A program made the position numbers and the translations under genes. Below the pieces are notes generated by a model that saw only the letters and a list, made by a program, of their open reading frames with translations, was not told the origin of the DNA and did no database searches. Of a stretch of DNA of 64,000 nucleotides, positions 1-7,950 are shown in pieces (the first letter of the stretch is position 1; every line of letters starts with the position of its first letter). The DNA comes from Pseudidiomarina terrestris (GTDB lineage Bacteria; Pseudomonadota; Gammaproteobacteria; Enterobacterales; Alteromonadaceae): contig NZ_JAGGJF010000005.1 of NCBI RefSeq assembly GCF_030466405.1, positions 62,001-126,000 on the forward strand, in the 5' to 3' direction.

Positions 1-2
1 CT

Positions 3-245
3 GGTTTATTGTCTGCAGTTCTGGCTCCGGCAGGTGGCAATACTGCTAGCTGGCGCTGGTTCGGATTGTTTTTGATTGTTTTAGGCGTCTACTTTTTGCT
101 GGGGCAGAAAGCTTCGCCGGAGCAACGCACAGCTGAGGCACAAAAACGCAAGGACAATCCACCACTGCGCTGGTATCAATCGCCCATTTTATGGGTTCCT
201 GTGGTTGCTGCAATTCTGGCAATTTTGTCGATGTTGGTAGTTTAG
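3..245 (+). CDS. C-terminal fragment of an integral membrane protein
   Basis: The reading frame is open to the left edge of the window, so only the last 80 or so codons of a longer gene are visible. The fragment holds a hydrophobic segment (about residues 17-33 of what is seen), a charged loop rich in Lys, Arg, Glu and Gln, and a final membrane segment running to the C-terminus. A TTG at position 9 could be read as a start, but it has no ribosome binding site and the frame continues upstream. The next gene begins 10 bp after its stop, and pxpABC follows. Transporter genes are often linked to pxp genes (for example NRAMP-like or DUF969/DUF979 types), so a permease tail is plausible. The visible part does not identify the family. 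Confidence 0.55.
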   Translation, partial: GLLSAVLAPAGGNTASWRWFGLFLIVLGVYFLLGQKASPEQRTAEAQKRKDNPPLRWYQSPILWVPVVAAILAILSMLVV

Positions 246-254
246 GAAGCAGGC

Positions 255-662
255 ATGTCGCTCACCAAACGGTTAATTATATTGGCTGGCTTAGTCGGTC
301 TGATGTTTTATAATGCGAGCGCCGAACAGCTTTGGGCTGCTGTGGTTGATTATCAGCTTAGCTGGTATAAGCTCGGCGTGCCCCTTGCGTGGGGCTTGAT
401 TCTGGGGGCATTGGTTAACTTGATCGGCCTGCAGCAGTTGCAGAAATGGCTCGAACCTCTTACTTTTATTGCTGCTTCGCTGATCACTTTGGGGCTAACG
501 GGTGCTGCTGCTGTGTATGCAGCCCATCAACAGGGCGGCCTGCTATTGCCACCGCTGATGATCACCGCCGTAGGCCTTGGACTGTATTTATTTGTTTATA
601 GCTATGCCCGGTTTGCTGCGCATAAGCAAAGTGAACCTGGCGACGAGAAAAAAGAACCCTGA
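255..662 (+). CDS. small integral membrane protein of unknown family, linked to pxpABC
   Basis: This 135-residue protein has about four hydrophobic stretches (near residues 6-22, 40-58, 68-90 and 97-118) and a short, strongly charged cytoplasmic-type tail rich in Glu and Lys. I do not recognise the family. The start at 255 has a good ribosome binding site (AGGAAG, about 8 nt upstream). It lies 10 bp after the preceding membrane-protein gene and its stop is 2 bp before pxpA, so it is probably co-transcribed with both. It may be a partner or accessory subunit of a transporter feeding the 5-oxoprolinase. That role is inferred only from position. Confidence 0.6.
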   Translation: MSLTKRLIILAGLVGLMFYNASAEQLWAAVVDYQLSWYKLGVPLAWGLILGALVNLIGLQQLQKWLEPLTFIAASLITLGLTGAAAVYAAHQQGGLLLPPLMITAVGLGLYLFVYSYARFAAHKQSEPGDEKKEP

Positions 663-664
663 GT

Positions 665-1402
665 ATGGATCTCAATTGTGATTTAGGTGAAGGCTACGGC
701 GTCTGGCGCATGGGTGATGACGCCGCGGTAATGCCTTTCATTGATCGGGCCAATATTGCCTGTGGTTTTCATGCGGGCGACTACGCCATTATGCAAAATA
801 CCGTGCGGCTGGCGAAGCAACATCAGGTGTTGATTGGCGCGCATCCGAGCTACCCGGACAGACATGGTTTCGGTCGTCGTGCGATGAGTTTCAGTGACGA
901 TGAGCTGCAGGCCATGCTGTTGTATCAGCTGGGCTCACTCGACGCTATCTGTCGTGCGGAGCAGGTTCCGCTAAGTTACGTGAAACCTCATGGCGCGCTT
1001 TATAATGCCATGCAGGTGGACAGCAAGTTATTCGAAGCTGTGGTGTGCACGCTGCAGGCGTTCAATCGCGGACGTGCTGAGCCATTGGCGCTCATGACGC
1101 TGGCGAAAATCCATCGTGAGACGGAAACAGATATTGCTGCCAAATACGAAGTTCCGCTGTTATTTGAAGCCTTCGCTGATCGGCGTTATGAGGCTAACGG
1201 TGAGTTGCGGGCGCGTAATTTTGAAGGCGCAGTGTTGCTTGATCATGAGTCGATTGTCAGCCAGGCACTGGCGTTTGCCACCGGCCAATCCATTCAATCT
1301 CATGACGGCACTGAACTGTGGTTAGCGGCGGATACGCTATGCGTACACGGCGATAATCCGCAAGCTTTAGCCGCAGTAAAAGCTATCCGCGAAAACCTAT
1401 GA
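665..1402 (+). CDS. pxpA: 5-oxoprolinase subunit A (LamB/YcsF family)
   Basis: PxpA is one of three subunits that hydrolyse 5-oxo-L-proline (pyroglutamate) to L-glutamate with ATP in the cytoplasm. The 245-residue product has the family hallmarks: the N-terminal DLNCDLGEGYG, the NIACGFHAGD motif near residue 30, the AHPSYPDRHGFGRR block near residue 60 and VKPHGALYN near residue 106. Its length is typical. The start follows the previous stop by 2 bp with only a weak ribosome binding site, which suggests translational coupling. Its stop overlaps the pxpB start in an ATGA. Together the three genes act in pyroglutamate detoxification or use as a carbon and nitrogen source. Confidence 0.93.
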   Translation: MDLNCDLGEGYGVWRMGDDAAVMPFIDRANIACGFHAGDYAIMQNTVRLAKQHQVLIGAHPSYPDRHGFGRRAMSFSDDELQAMLLYQLGSLDAICRAEQVPLSYVKPHGALYNAMQVDSKLFEAVVCTLQAFNRGRAEPLALMTLAKIHRETETDIAAKYEVPLLFEAFADRRYEANGELRARNFEGAVLLDHESIVSQALAFATGQSIQSHDGTELWLAADTLCVHGDNPQALAAVKAIRENL

Positions 1403-2085
1403 CGATGAACTGGCAATTTCAAACCGCTGCTGTGGATGCGCTGATGATTCAGTTTGCCCCGCACATCGATCTACAGATCAACGCGAAGGTGCATCAACTT
1501 GCCACGCGTTTGCGCCAGCAGCAGCCTGACTGGCTCAGAGAAGTGGTGCCAAGTTACCGTAGTTTGCTGCTCTATTACGATGTGCTGGAGTGCAATGAAG
1601 CGCAGGTCAAGCGGGCGTTGAAGCCGGTGATTGACGAGCTCATGAAAACCGATGAAACAACGCAGCTGGATGCTCAGCATCATGTTATCGAGGTGTGCTA
1701 CGACCCTGAGCTTGCTGCTGATTTAGAGACCGTAGCAGAGCATCTGAAGGGTTCGGTCGACGACGTTGTGCGCTTGCATACAGCGCCCACCTACCACGTC
1801 TATACACTTGGTTTTGCGCCGGGCTTTGCTTACCTTGGCGATGTTGATGAGCGGCTGCGGCTGCCGCGCCATGCGACTCCCCGACAGAAGGTGCCGCGTG
1901 GCAGCGTGGCTATTGCCGAACAGCAAACTGCGATTTACCCGCGTACCTCACCAGGTGGTTGGCAACTGATAGGCCGTGCGGCAGCCTGGCCCGAGCTGCA
2001 AGCAGGAGATACCGTCCGCTTTAAGGCTATCACCCGGCAAGACTATGAGCGTTTATGCGCCGATGCGGAGCAGCAGTATGACTGA
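1399..2085 (+). CDS. pxpB: 5-oxoprolinase subunit B (KipI family)
   Basis: This is the cyclophilin-like PxpB/KipI subunit, 228 residues, which forms a complex with PxpC. Recognisable blocks are the APTYHVYTLGFAPGFAYLG stretch near residue 130, the LPRHATPRQKVPRGSVAIA block and the ATP-site-like YPRTSPGGWQLIGR stretch near residue 180. The start overlaps the pxpA stop (ATGA), and the gene itself overlaps pxpC by 8 bp, so all three are one translation-coupled unit. In Bacillus, KipI also inhibits sporulation kinase A, but that role does not apply here. The N-terminal 50 residues are less conserved than the C-terminal two thirds. Confidence 0.92.
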   Translation: MTMNWQFQTAAVDALMIQFAPHIDLQINAKVHQLATRLRQQQPDWLREVVPSYRSLLLYYDVLECNEAQVKRALKPVIDELMKTDETTQLDAQHHVIEVCYDPELAADLETVAEHLKGSVDDVVRLHTAPTYHVYTLGFAPGFAYLGDVDERLRLPRHATPRQKVPRGSVAIAEQQTAIYPRTSPGGWQLIGRAAAWPELQAGDTVRFKAITRQDYERLCADAEQQYD

Positions 2086-3019
2086 GGTACTGGAAATTAC
2101 CCAACCTGGTTTATTGGCGACGCTACAGGACTTCGGTCGGTTTGGCCATCAGGCGCAGGGTGTCACTGAGGGAGGACCCATGGATGAGCGCGCATTTTTG
2201 TGGGCCAACCGCTTATTAGGTAACTCTTATAATGCCGCGCAGATCGAAATTACTCTGGGTCAGTTCAAAGCGAAATTTCGTCATGCGACACTGTTTGTGG
2301 TCACGGGTGCTGAATTTCCGCTTAGCCTGAACGGGAATTCCATTAAAAGCTGGCGTGTGTATCAGGCGCAAGCGGGGGATACACTGAGTGTTGGTCACAA
2401 TGATTCCGGTCTGCGCAGTTATCTGGCGGTAAGTGGCGGCTTCCGTGCTGAGCCAGTGCTGGGGAGTGTGGCGACTGTAGTGCGCGATGGCCTCGGCGGG
2501 TTACAGCAGCAGGGCAAGCCGCTGGCAAAAGGTGATGTGCTGGCGGCTGAGGCGGGGCTTGCGAAAACGCTGGAAAGCCGACGGCCCAGCAGCTCTGTGG
2601 TGACGGCCATTCCCAGTCGTCCAGTGCTTGACCTGATCCCAGCCGGGCAAATCCAGCAATTTAGCTCTGCGGCCCGGGAGTTGCTGGTTGGACAAACCTA
2701 TCAGGTCACAAACAAGCAGGACCGCATGGGGGTGCGCCTGCAAGGGCAACAACCGTTGCCGCAGGTTCCTGCCAGTATGATCTCCGAACCATTGCCTATG
2801 GGCAGCGTGCAGGTGCCCGCTGACGGGCAGCCGATTGTGATGATGAATGATCATCAGACCTTGGGCGGCTATCCGAAAATCGGAGTGTTAAGCTGGACCG
2901 CCAGAAGCATTCTGGCGCAGTTACCGGCCGGTCGAAAATTCCAGTTCCGCTGGTTGGAACTTGCCGAAGCGCAACGTGAACTCAGGCAAGTTTGGCGATT
3001 TTTTAACGTGATGCGCTAA
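2078..3019 (+). CDS. pxpC: 5-oxoprolinase subunit C (KipA family)
   Basis: PxpC is the biotin-dependent-carboxylase-like subunit of 5-oxoprolinase. The protein begins [21 protein letters not shown], a typical KipA start, followed by the [22 protein letters not shown] block. It ends with a conserved [13 protein letters not shown] stretch near residue 265. An in-frame ATG lies about 100 bp upstream (1976), but it would extend deep into pxpB and add residues absent from the family. The ATG at 2078 overlaps the pxpB end and gives 313 residues, the usual size. It is the last gene of the pxp unit, and glnS starts about 90 bp further on from its own ribosome binding site. Confidence 0.93.
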   Translation: MTEVLEITQPGLLATLQDFGRFGHQAQGVTEGGPMDERAFLWANRLLGNSYNAAQIEITLGQFKAKFRHATLFVVTGAEFPLSLNGNSIKSWRVYQAQAGDTLSVGHNDSGLRSYLAVSGGFRAEPVLGSVATVVRDGLGGLQQQGKPLAKGDVLAAEAGLAKTLESRRPSSSVVTAIPSRPVLDLIPAGQIQQFSSAARELLVGQTYQVTNKQDRMGVRLQGQQPLPQVPASMISEPLPMGSVQVPADGQPIVMMNDHQTLGGYPKIGVLSWTARSILAQLPAGRKFQFRWLELAEAQRELRQVWRFFNVMR

Positions 3020-3111
3020 ATGCTTTGCCGCGGCAGCGTGCAAGCCTTGCCAGCTGCATCATAAACTGCGATCATAGCGCTCATTTTTTGATGTTTGGAG
3101 AAGTAAATTCC

Positions 3112-4773
3112 ATGGCAGCCGACGCGCCTCGTAGTAACTTTATTCGTCAGATCATCGATAAAGATCTGGCCAGTGGTAAGCACAGCCAGGTTCACACGCG
3201 GTTCCCGCCTGAACCCAATGGCTTTTTGCACATTGGCCACGCCAAATCCATCGTCTTGAACTTTGGTATTGCCGAAGACTATCAGGGTACCTGTAACCTA
3301 CGTTTTGACGATACCAATCCGCTTAAAGAGAAAGTGGATTTCGTAAATTCTATCCAGGAGGATGTGCGTTGGTTAGGTTACGACTGGGAAGGTAAGCCAC
3401 GTTATTCATCAAATTATTTTGATCAGTTACATGGCTTTGCCGTTGAGCTGATTGAAAAAGGCCTGGCTTATGTGGATTTCTCCACTCAGGAAGCGATGCG
3501 CGAGATGCGCGGTACCCTGAAAGAGCCTGGCGTGAACAGCCCTTATCGCGATACCTCAGTTGAAGAAAATCTGAAGCATTTCGCAGATATGACGGCCGGT
3601 AAATACGAAGAGGGCACTGCCGCTCTGCGCGCCAAAATCGACATGAGCTCACCCTTTATGGTGTTGCGGGATCCTGTTATTTATCGGGTCCGCTTTGCCC
3701 ACCATCATCAGACGGGTGATAAGTGGTGTGTGTACCCGATGTACGACTTTACGCACTGTATTTCAGATGCGTTAGAAGGCATTACCCACTCACTTTGCAC
3801 CCTTGAATTCCAGGACAACCGTCGTCTTTACGACTGGGTTCTGGATAATATCAGTATTGACTGCCACCCTCAGCAGATCGAATTTTCGCGACTGAATCTT
3901 CAGTACACTGTGATGAGCAAACGCAAACTGCATTTACTGGTTGAAGAAGGTAAAGTCAGTGGTTGGGATGATCCACGTATGCCGACCATTGCTGGTATGC
4001 GCCGCCGCGGTTACACGCCCAGCTCAGTGCGCGAGTTCTGCCACCGTATTGGCGTGACGAAAATGGATAATCAGGTGGAAATGAGCATGCTCGAAGCCTG
4101 TATCCGTGATGAACTCAACCATGGCGCACCGCGGGCGATGGCGGTCATTGATCCGGTCCGGCTGGTGATTGAAAACTACCCGGAAGGTGAGGTAGAACAA
4201 CTCCAGGCACCGAATCATCCGAACGATGACAGCATGGGTACGCGTGAATTACCCTTTGCTCGTGAGATTTATATCGAACGTGAAGATTTCCGTGAGTCTG
4301 CGAACAAAAAATACAAACGCCTGGTGCTCGATAAAGAAGTGCGCTTACGCAACGCCTATGTTGTCAAAGCAGAGCGGGTTGAAAAAGATGCAGACGGTAA
4401 CATCACTACCATCTTCTGCACCTACGATCCGGACACCTTAGGCAAGGATCCAGCAGATGGTCGTAAAGTGAAAGGCGTTATCCACTGGGTGGCGGCAGAG
4501 CATGCAAAACCTGCTGAGTTTCGTCTCTATGACCGTTTATTCCAGGTGCCAAATCCAGCCGCTGAGGAAGATTTCTTCAGTACCTTGAATCCAGACAGCC
4601 TGGTGGTCAAACAGGGGTATGTGGAGCCGGGGATGGCGACTGCTAAAGCTGAGCAGCCGTTCCAGTTTGAACGAATTGGTTACTTCTGTGCAGATAATCA
4701 GGACAGTTCTGCAAAACAGCTGGTTTTTAACCAGACCGTTGGTTTACGGGATACATGGAACGACGAGGCCTAA
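3112..4773 (+). CDS. glnS: glutaminyl-tRNA synthetase
   Basis: GlnRS charges tRNA(Gln) with glutamine in the cytoplasm. The class I signature HIGH is at residues 40-43, after a typical [11 protein letters not shown] lead-in, and the KMSKS equivalent is MSKRK at 268-272. The catalytic domain is followed by the two anticodon-binding beta-barrels. With the start at 3112 the protein has 553 residues, one fewer than I recall for the E. coli enzyme. An in-frame ATG at 3025 would add 29 unconserved residues. The chosen start has a TGGAGAAG ribosome binding site about 9 nt upstream. The gene stands alone, and its stop sits in a short inverted repeat facing the convergent gene. Confidence 0.97.
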   Translation: MAADAPRSNFIRQIIDKDLASGKHSQVHTRFPPEPNGFLHIGHAKSIVLNFGIAEDYQGTCNLRFDDTNPLKEKVDFVNSIQEDVRWLGYDWEGKPRYSSNYFDQLHGFAVELIEKGLAYVDFSTQEAMREMRGTLKEPGVNSPYRDTSVEENLKHFADMTAGKYEEGTAALRAKIDMSSPFMVLRDPVIYRVRFAHHHQTGDKWCVYPMYDFTHCISDALEGITHSLCTLEFQDNRRLYDWVLDNISIDCHPQQIEFSRLNLQYTVMSKRKLHLLVEEGKVSGWDDPRMPTIAGMRRRGYTPSSVREFCHRIGVTKMDNQVEMSMLEACIRDELNHGAPRAMAVIDPVRLVIENYPEGEVEQLQAPNHPNDDSMGTRELPFAREIYIEREDFRESANKKYKRLVLDKEVRLRNAYVVKAERVEKDADGNITTIFCTYDPDTLGKDPADGRKVKGVIHWVAAEHAKPAEFRLYDRLFQVPNPAAEEDFFSTLNPDSLVVKQGYVEPGMATAKAEQPFQFERIGYFCADNQDSSAKQLVFNQTVGLRDTWNDEA

Positions 4774-4779
4774 GCCTCG
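4764..4779. terminator. inverted repeat across the glnS stop, possible terminator
   Basis: CGAGGC, a 4-nt loop CTAA and GCCTCG form a perfect 6-bp stem that includes the end of glnS. A second small GC-rich hairpin (GCCG-GTTGG-CGGC) follows, then an AT-rich stretch. There is no clear T-run, so this is a weak terminator candidate between two convergent genes. Confidence 0.35.
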
Positions 4780-4795
4780 CCGGTTGGCGGCCTTA

Positions 4796-5593
4796 TTAAT
4801 TTAAGGTCGCCAGTTCAATCCGTGCCGCAGCACCATACAAAGGTCCTGAATCGCCTTCGACTTCACCGGTAGGCGTGATCGTTGGCCATAACTCAGGCAG
4901 TTTGGCTAAAATCTTGTTTACTTCTTCAATTGCCGCAGTATTGCCGGCCCGCTGGGTAGCCGTAAGCTCGTTGATACGTGCCTTGGCCATTTGGGTAAAG
5001 CCATAGGCATCCTGAAACTCATGTACGTTTACGACAGTGCCTTGTTTGACGCCGATATCATACTCTGCAGCGGCGGTTAACAGCATGGTACTTAAACTCA
5101 TCAAGACACTTTTCACGGACTTCTGCGGGATCTGTTCAGCTGCGGTAATGGCGGCCACCAGGCCATCGTAGGCGTTATTGACAGCGGCATCGCCTTGCTC
5201 GTCATTAACGGCATTCGCTAACGCGGTCAGTTCAGCTTCGAAACCGGCCACATTACGCGCCTGAAATGCAGGAACAAGAGCGGTATACAGCTCATCTTCA
5301 GGATGCTTCATATGCGTTTTTGCCATGGCCAGGTGGCCCTGGTCATAGAGTTTTTTGCCTACGTACAGATGACCACGGATCAAGCCAAGTTGTGCCAGAT
5401 AAGCACTGTCGTTGATACGTAAATCCACCGCACCTGAGCCTTCACCTTCGCCTTCACCACCGCCTTCAAACGGCGCGATGATGCTCATGCTATGATGCTC
5501 ATGTGCGGTAACTTTTAATTCGTCAGCCTGCAACGTGGAGCTGCCCACCAGGGCGGCTCCAACAGCAAGCCAGACTTTGCGCTTTTCGTTCAT
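4796..5593 (-). CDS. exported protein of unknown function, probably iron-regulated
   Basis: The 265-residue product has an N-terminal signal sequence (basic start, hydrophobic core, cleavage likely near STLQA-DE), then His-rich and Gly/Glu-rich segments (about residues 30-55). A mainly alpha-helical body with short motifs such as RGHLYVGKKLY and KTHMKHPEDELYTALVPAF follows. I recall similar unnamed proteins near iron-uptake genes, but I cannot name a family. Two ATGs are possible: 5599, where the AGAAGG sequence lies too close, and 5593, where it is spaced 7 nt. I chose 5593. The gene diverges from piuC across a Fur-box-like site, so iron repression is likely. A periplasmic metal-related role is inferred from this and from the His clusters. 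Confidence 0.7.
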   Translation of the reverse strand: MNEKRKVWLAVGAALVGSSTLQADELKVTAHEHHSMSIIAPFEGGGEGEGEGSGAVDLRINDSAYLAQLGLIRGHLYVGKKLYDQGHLAMAKTHMKHPEDELYTALVPAFQARNVAGFEAELTALANAVNDEQGDAAVNNAYDGLVAAITAAEQIPQKSVKSVLMSLSTMLLTAAAEYDIGVKQGTVVNVHEFQDAYGFTQMAKARINELTATQRAGNTAAIEEVNKILAKLPELWPTITPTGEVEGDSGPLYGAAARIELATLN

Positions 5594-5654
5594 ACTCATA
5601 CCTTCTTCATTGCGTAGGTCGGCCTAGATTCGTTATACTGCCCATAATTCCACA

Positions 5655-5673
5655 AATGAGATTCATTCTCAAT
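5655..5673. promoter_or_regulatory. Fur-box-like operator between divergent genes
   Basis: The core TGAGATT-C-ATTCTCA (5657-5671) matches the Fur 7-1-7 motif TGATAAT-N-ATTATCA at 11 of 14 arm positions. It sits between the divergent starts of the exported protein (5593) and piuC (5684). The centre is about 20 bp before the piuC ATG, and a TATACT hexamer at 5634-5639 could serve as the piuC -10. The fur gene lies 0.9 kb downstream. Confidence 0.6.
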
Positions 5674-5683
5674 AGCGCTGATC

Positions 5684-6358
5684 ATGATCTTACATATTCA
5701 AAACCTAATAGACACAGCAACCTTATCGGTTATTCGTGACAAGCTTGCTGCTGAAACCTTTGCCGACGGTCGCGAGAGTGCGGGCTGGGCGGCAAAAGAA
5801 GTCAAGCAAAATCAACAGTTACGGGCTCCGCATCCGCTCATTGACTTTGTTTTGGGGCGGCTGCAAAAACATGAAGTATTGCAACAGGCGGCTCGACCCG
5901 CGGAGTTCGTCAATACCATGATTAATCGCTATCAGCCGGGGCAGAGTTATGGCACTCATATGGACGATGCGTTAATGATGAAACGCAGCGGTGACAGCGC
6001 CAGGCCCATTCGCACCGACATTTCCTTTACGCTGGGTCTGACGCCTCTGGCTGACTATGAGGGCGGCGAACTGGTGATTGAAGATAGCTCAGGCGAGCGC
6101 TCCTGGCGGCTTGATGAGGGCGAATTATTACTTTACCCAAGTCATTTTTTACATCGGGTGAATGCCGTTACTTCAGGTACCCGTCATGCTATGGTCGGTT
6201 GGATAGAGAGTATGTTGCCGGACGTGCAGGAACGGGAGATTTGTTTTGACCTCTTTCAGGCATTACAACATGAATTCCAAACCCACGGTAAGTCGGTACA
6301 GTTTGACCGCTTAAGTAAAAGCTACAACAACCTGTTAAGGCGCTGGGCCAAGCGTTGA
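5684..6358 (+). CDS. piuC: PKHD-type Fe(II)/2-oxoglutarate hydroxylase PiuC/YbiX
   Basis: The 224-residue protein is a cytoplasmic Fe(II)- and 2-oxoglutarate-dependent dioxygenase of the PiuC/YbiX family. The double-stranded beta-helix has the expected iron ligands, H and D of YGTHMDD near residue 88 and H of FLHRV near residue 150. The Arg that would bind 2-oxoglutarate lies close behind (RHAMVGWIES). Family members are usually Fur-controlled and sit next to TonB-dependent siderophore receptors. The substrate is unsettled. No receptor is present here, but a Fur-like box lies just upstream. The following DUF2007 gene starts 10 bp after the stop. Confidence 0.9.
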   Translation: MILHIQNLIDTATLSVIRDKLAAETFADGRESAGWAAKEVKQNQQLRAPHPLIDFVLGRLQKHEVLQQAARPAEFVNTMINRYQPGQSYGTHMDDALMMKRSGDSARPIRTDISFTLGLTPLADYEGGELVIEDSSGERSWRLDEGELLLYPSHFLHRVNAVTSGTRHAMVGWIESMLPDVQEREICFDLFQALQHEFQTHGKSVQFDRLSKSYNNLLRRWAKR

Positions 6359-6367
6359 GGAATTGCG

Positions 6368-6601
6368 ATGCAATGCATCTATCAAGCTGAGAATGTCGTT
6401 GAAGCCGAGTTGGTGAAAGGATTACTGGAAAGTCAGGGGATCAGCTGCCATAGCGGAGGTTTTTACCTGCAAGGCGCAGTGGGCGATCTTGCCGCATCGG
6501 GATTTGCTAAACTCTGGGTTGCCGACGATGACAGCGGCCAGGCGCTAGCTCTGGTTGAGCGTTACGAACGCGGTGAGTTCGCTATCACAGACGCTGATTA
6601 G
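6368..6601 (+). CDS. DUF2007 domain protein
   Basis: This 77-residue cytoplasmic protein consists of one DUF2007 domain. The start (YQAENVVEAELVKGLLESQGI) reads like the family pattern of a short ACT/PII-like fold that compares left and right halves of a peptide. The family is labelled putative signal-transducing, and no reaction is known. The start at 6368 has GAGGAATTG just upstream. The gene follows piuC by 10 bp and overlaps the end of the convergent fur gene by 4 bp, so it probably shares the piuC transcript. Confidence 0.75.
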   Translation: MQCIYQAENVVEAELVKGLLESQGISCHSGGFYLQGAVGDLAASGFAKLWVADDDSGQALALVERYERGEFAITDAD

Positions 6602-7044
6602 TCAGCGTCTGCAATATTATGCTCACAATTATCCGGAGTTTTACACTCACCGTATAAGTAGAGACTATGGTTGGTGAGGGTAATGTTGTTCGCTTTGGCC
6701 ACCTTTAGCTGACGATCTTCAATCACGTCATCTTCAAACTCAAATACATGGCCGCAGGTCAGGCAAACAAGATGGTCATGGTGATCTTTCGCACTCAGCT
6801 CAAATACTGAGCGGCCACCTTCAAAATGATGACGGGTCACGATACCGGCGTCGTCGAACTGGTTCAGTACGCGGTAGACGGTAGCTAAACCAATTTCTTC
6901 ATTTTTCTCCAGCAGGATTTTGTACACATCTTCTGCACTGATGTGCTGGTTGTCTGGATTCTTTAAAATCTCAAGGATTTTGACGCGCGGAGAGGTGACC
7001 TTCAGCCCTGCTTTTTTAAGTTGTTGTTCGCCGTTGCTGCTCAT
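6598..7044 (-). CDS. fur: ferric uptake regulator
   Basis: Fur is a homodimeric metal-responsive repressor that binds operators with Fe(II) bound. The 148-residue sequence shows the winged helix N-terminal half (KAGLKVTSPRVKILEIL, then the recognition-helix region IGLATVYRVLNQFDDAGIV). The dimer and metal half follows: the HHFEGG motif, HHDHLVC with CxxC near residues 93-96, and a second Cys pair near the C-terminus (GECKTPDNCEH). Length and motifs match gammaproteobacterial Fur. It lies downstream of fldA, as in many relatives. A TATAAT hexamer at 7079-7084 offers it a private promoter. Confidence 0.97.
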   Translation of the reverse strand: MSSNGEQQLKKAGLKVTSPRVKILEILKNPDNQHISAEDVYKILLEKNEEIGLATVYRVLNQFDDAGIVTRHHFEGGRSVFELSAKDHHDHLVCLTCGHVFEFEDDVIEDRQLKVAKANNITLTNHSLYLYGECKTPDNCEHNIADAD

Positions 7045-7078
7045 TAGAATTCACTTTCTCGTTGTTGTGCTTGCCGCC

Positions 7079-7084
7079 ATTATA
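7079..7084 (-). promoter_or_regulatory. -10 element of a fur promoter
   Basis: On the minus strand this is a perfect TATAAT, 35 bp before the fur start codon. No good -35 is visible at 16-18 bp, and a C-run occupies that region. No clear Fur box is present, so autoregulation is not supported by the sequence here. Confidence 0.45.
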
Positions 7085-7109
7085 GGCAAAATTCGGGGGG
7101 AAAGGGAAC

Positions 7110-7130
7110 GACCAATTAAGCTAATTGGTC
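7110..7130 (-). terminator. perfect inverted repeat at the fldA stop codon
   Basis: GACCAATTA and TAATTGGTC form a 9-bp perfect stem with a 3-nt loop that contains the fldA stop codon. Read in the fldA direction it is followed by CGTTCCCTTTCC, pyrimidine-rich but not a true T-run. It may attenuate fldA read-through into fur. Confidence 0.4.
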
Positions 7131-7640
7131 GAGTGCCATCTCATCGCGTAATTGTGCACACCACTGTTGCACACGTTCTTTGGTTAGTTCGGGCTGACGA
7201 TCTTCGTCAATGCCCAAGCCGATGAAGTGTTCATCGTCGACCAGCGCCCGTGACGCTTCAAACTGATAGCCGGCCGTAGGCCAATGGCCGATAATAATAC
7301 CGCCGCGCGCTTCAACGATATCACGCACAGTGCCCATAGCATCAAGAAAGTATTCGGCATAGTCTTCCTGATCACCACAGCCAAAGATAGCGATAAGCTT
7401 GTTATTGAAGTCGATTTCTTCAAGCTCAGGGAAAAAGTCATCCCAATCGCACTGGGCCTCACCGTAATACCATGTCGGAATACCGAATAACAGCAAGTCG
7501 TAACTGGCGATATCTTCCTTGCTTGATTTAGCAATATCAAAGACATCGATCAGATTTTTACCCAAATCTTTTTGAATCATTTGTGCAACAGCTTCGGTAT
7601 TACCTGTATCGCTACCGAAGAAAATTCCAACACTAGCCAT
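7116..7640 (-). CDS. fldA: flavodoxin 1
   Basis: FldA is a long-chain FMN flavodoxin that carries low-potential electrons in the cytoplasm and can replace ferredoxin under iron limitation. The 174-residue protein starts with the beta-strand and phosphate loop IFFGSDTGNTEAVAQMI. The second FMN loop contains PTWYYGEAQCDWDDF near residue 60, and the third is FGCGDQEDYAEYFLDAMG near residue 90. Length is close to the 176 I recall for E. coli FldA. It lies upstream of fur in the same direction with a 71-bp gap, an arrangement conserved in gammaproteobacteria. Confidence 0.96.
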   Translation of the reverse strand: MASVGIFFGSDTGNTEAVAQMIQKDLGKNLIDVFDIAKSSKEDIASYDLLLFGIPTWYYGEAQCDWDDFFPELEEIDFNNKLIAIFGCGDQEDYAEYFLDAMGTVRDIVEARGGIIIGHWPTAGYQFEASRALVDDEHFIGLGIDEDRQPELTKERVQQWCAQLRDEMALDQLA

Positions 7641-7680
7641 AGTTGTACTACTACCTTAATTGAAATGAACCGAGGGCTGG

Positions 7681-7896
7681 TTAAATTCCAGCTTCCCAAA
7701 TTACCTGAATGATACCTTTAGCGATAAAGCCGGCGCAGCCAAGGAACAACACCAACCATACAAACCAGCGACCAAACTTAGGAACCTTACTTTTATTCAG
7801 TACGTCCTGTATGGCGAGACCAATGAGAATAAAGAGTATTGCTATGGCAATGTTCGTGCCAAGAATCTCAATGGTTTCATAATGCTCTGACAACAT
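7681..7896 (-). CDS. DUF2788 small membrane protein
   Basis: This 71-residue protein has two predicted membrane helices (about residues 13-31 and 45-65) joined by a basic loop containing NKSKVPKFGRW. Its size, topology and position between fldA and ybfF match the DUF2788 family, whose function is not known. The start at 7896 has a GGTGG sequence about 9 nt upstream. The gap to fldA is 40 bp and to ybfF 54 bp, so it may belong to one ybfF-DUF2788-fldA transcript. Confidence 0.72.
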   Translation of the reverse strand: MLSEHYETIEILGTNIAIAILFILIGLAIQDVLNKSKVPKFGRWFVWLVLFLGCAGFIAKGIIQVIWEAGI

Positions 7897-7950
7897 AACA
7901 GCACCACCAGTTCAGCCAAAATTAGGGGGCAATTATAACACGCACGGGCA

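Noticed and set aside
1976-2077. Longer pxpC start at 1976
   Set aside because: It lies inside pxpB. The ATG at 2078 overlaps the pxpB stop and begins at the family N-terminus.
3025-3111. Longer glnS start at 3025
   Set aside because: It would add 29 residues absent from GlnRS. The ATG at 3112 has a good ribosome binding site and gives the standard length.
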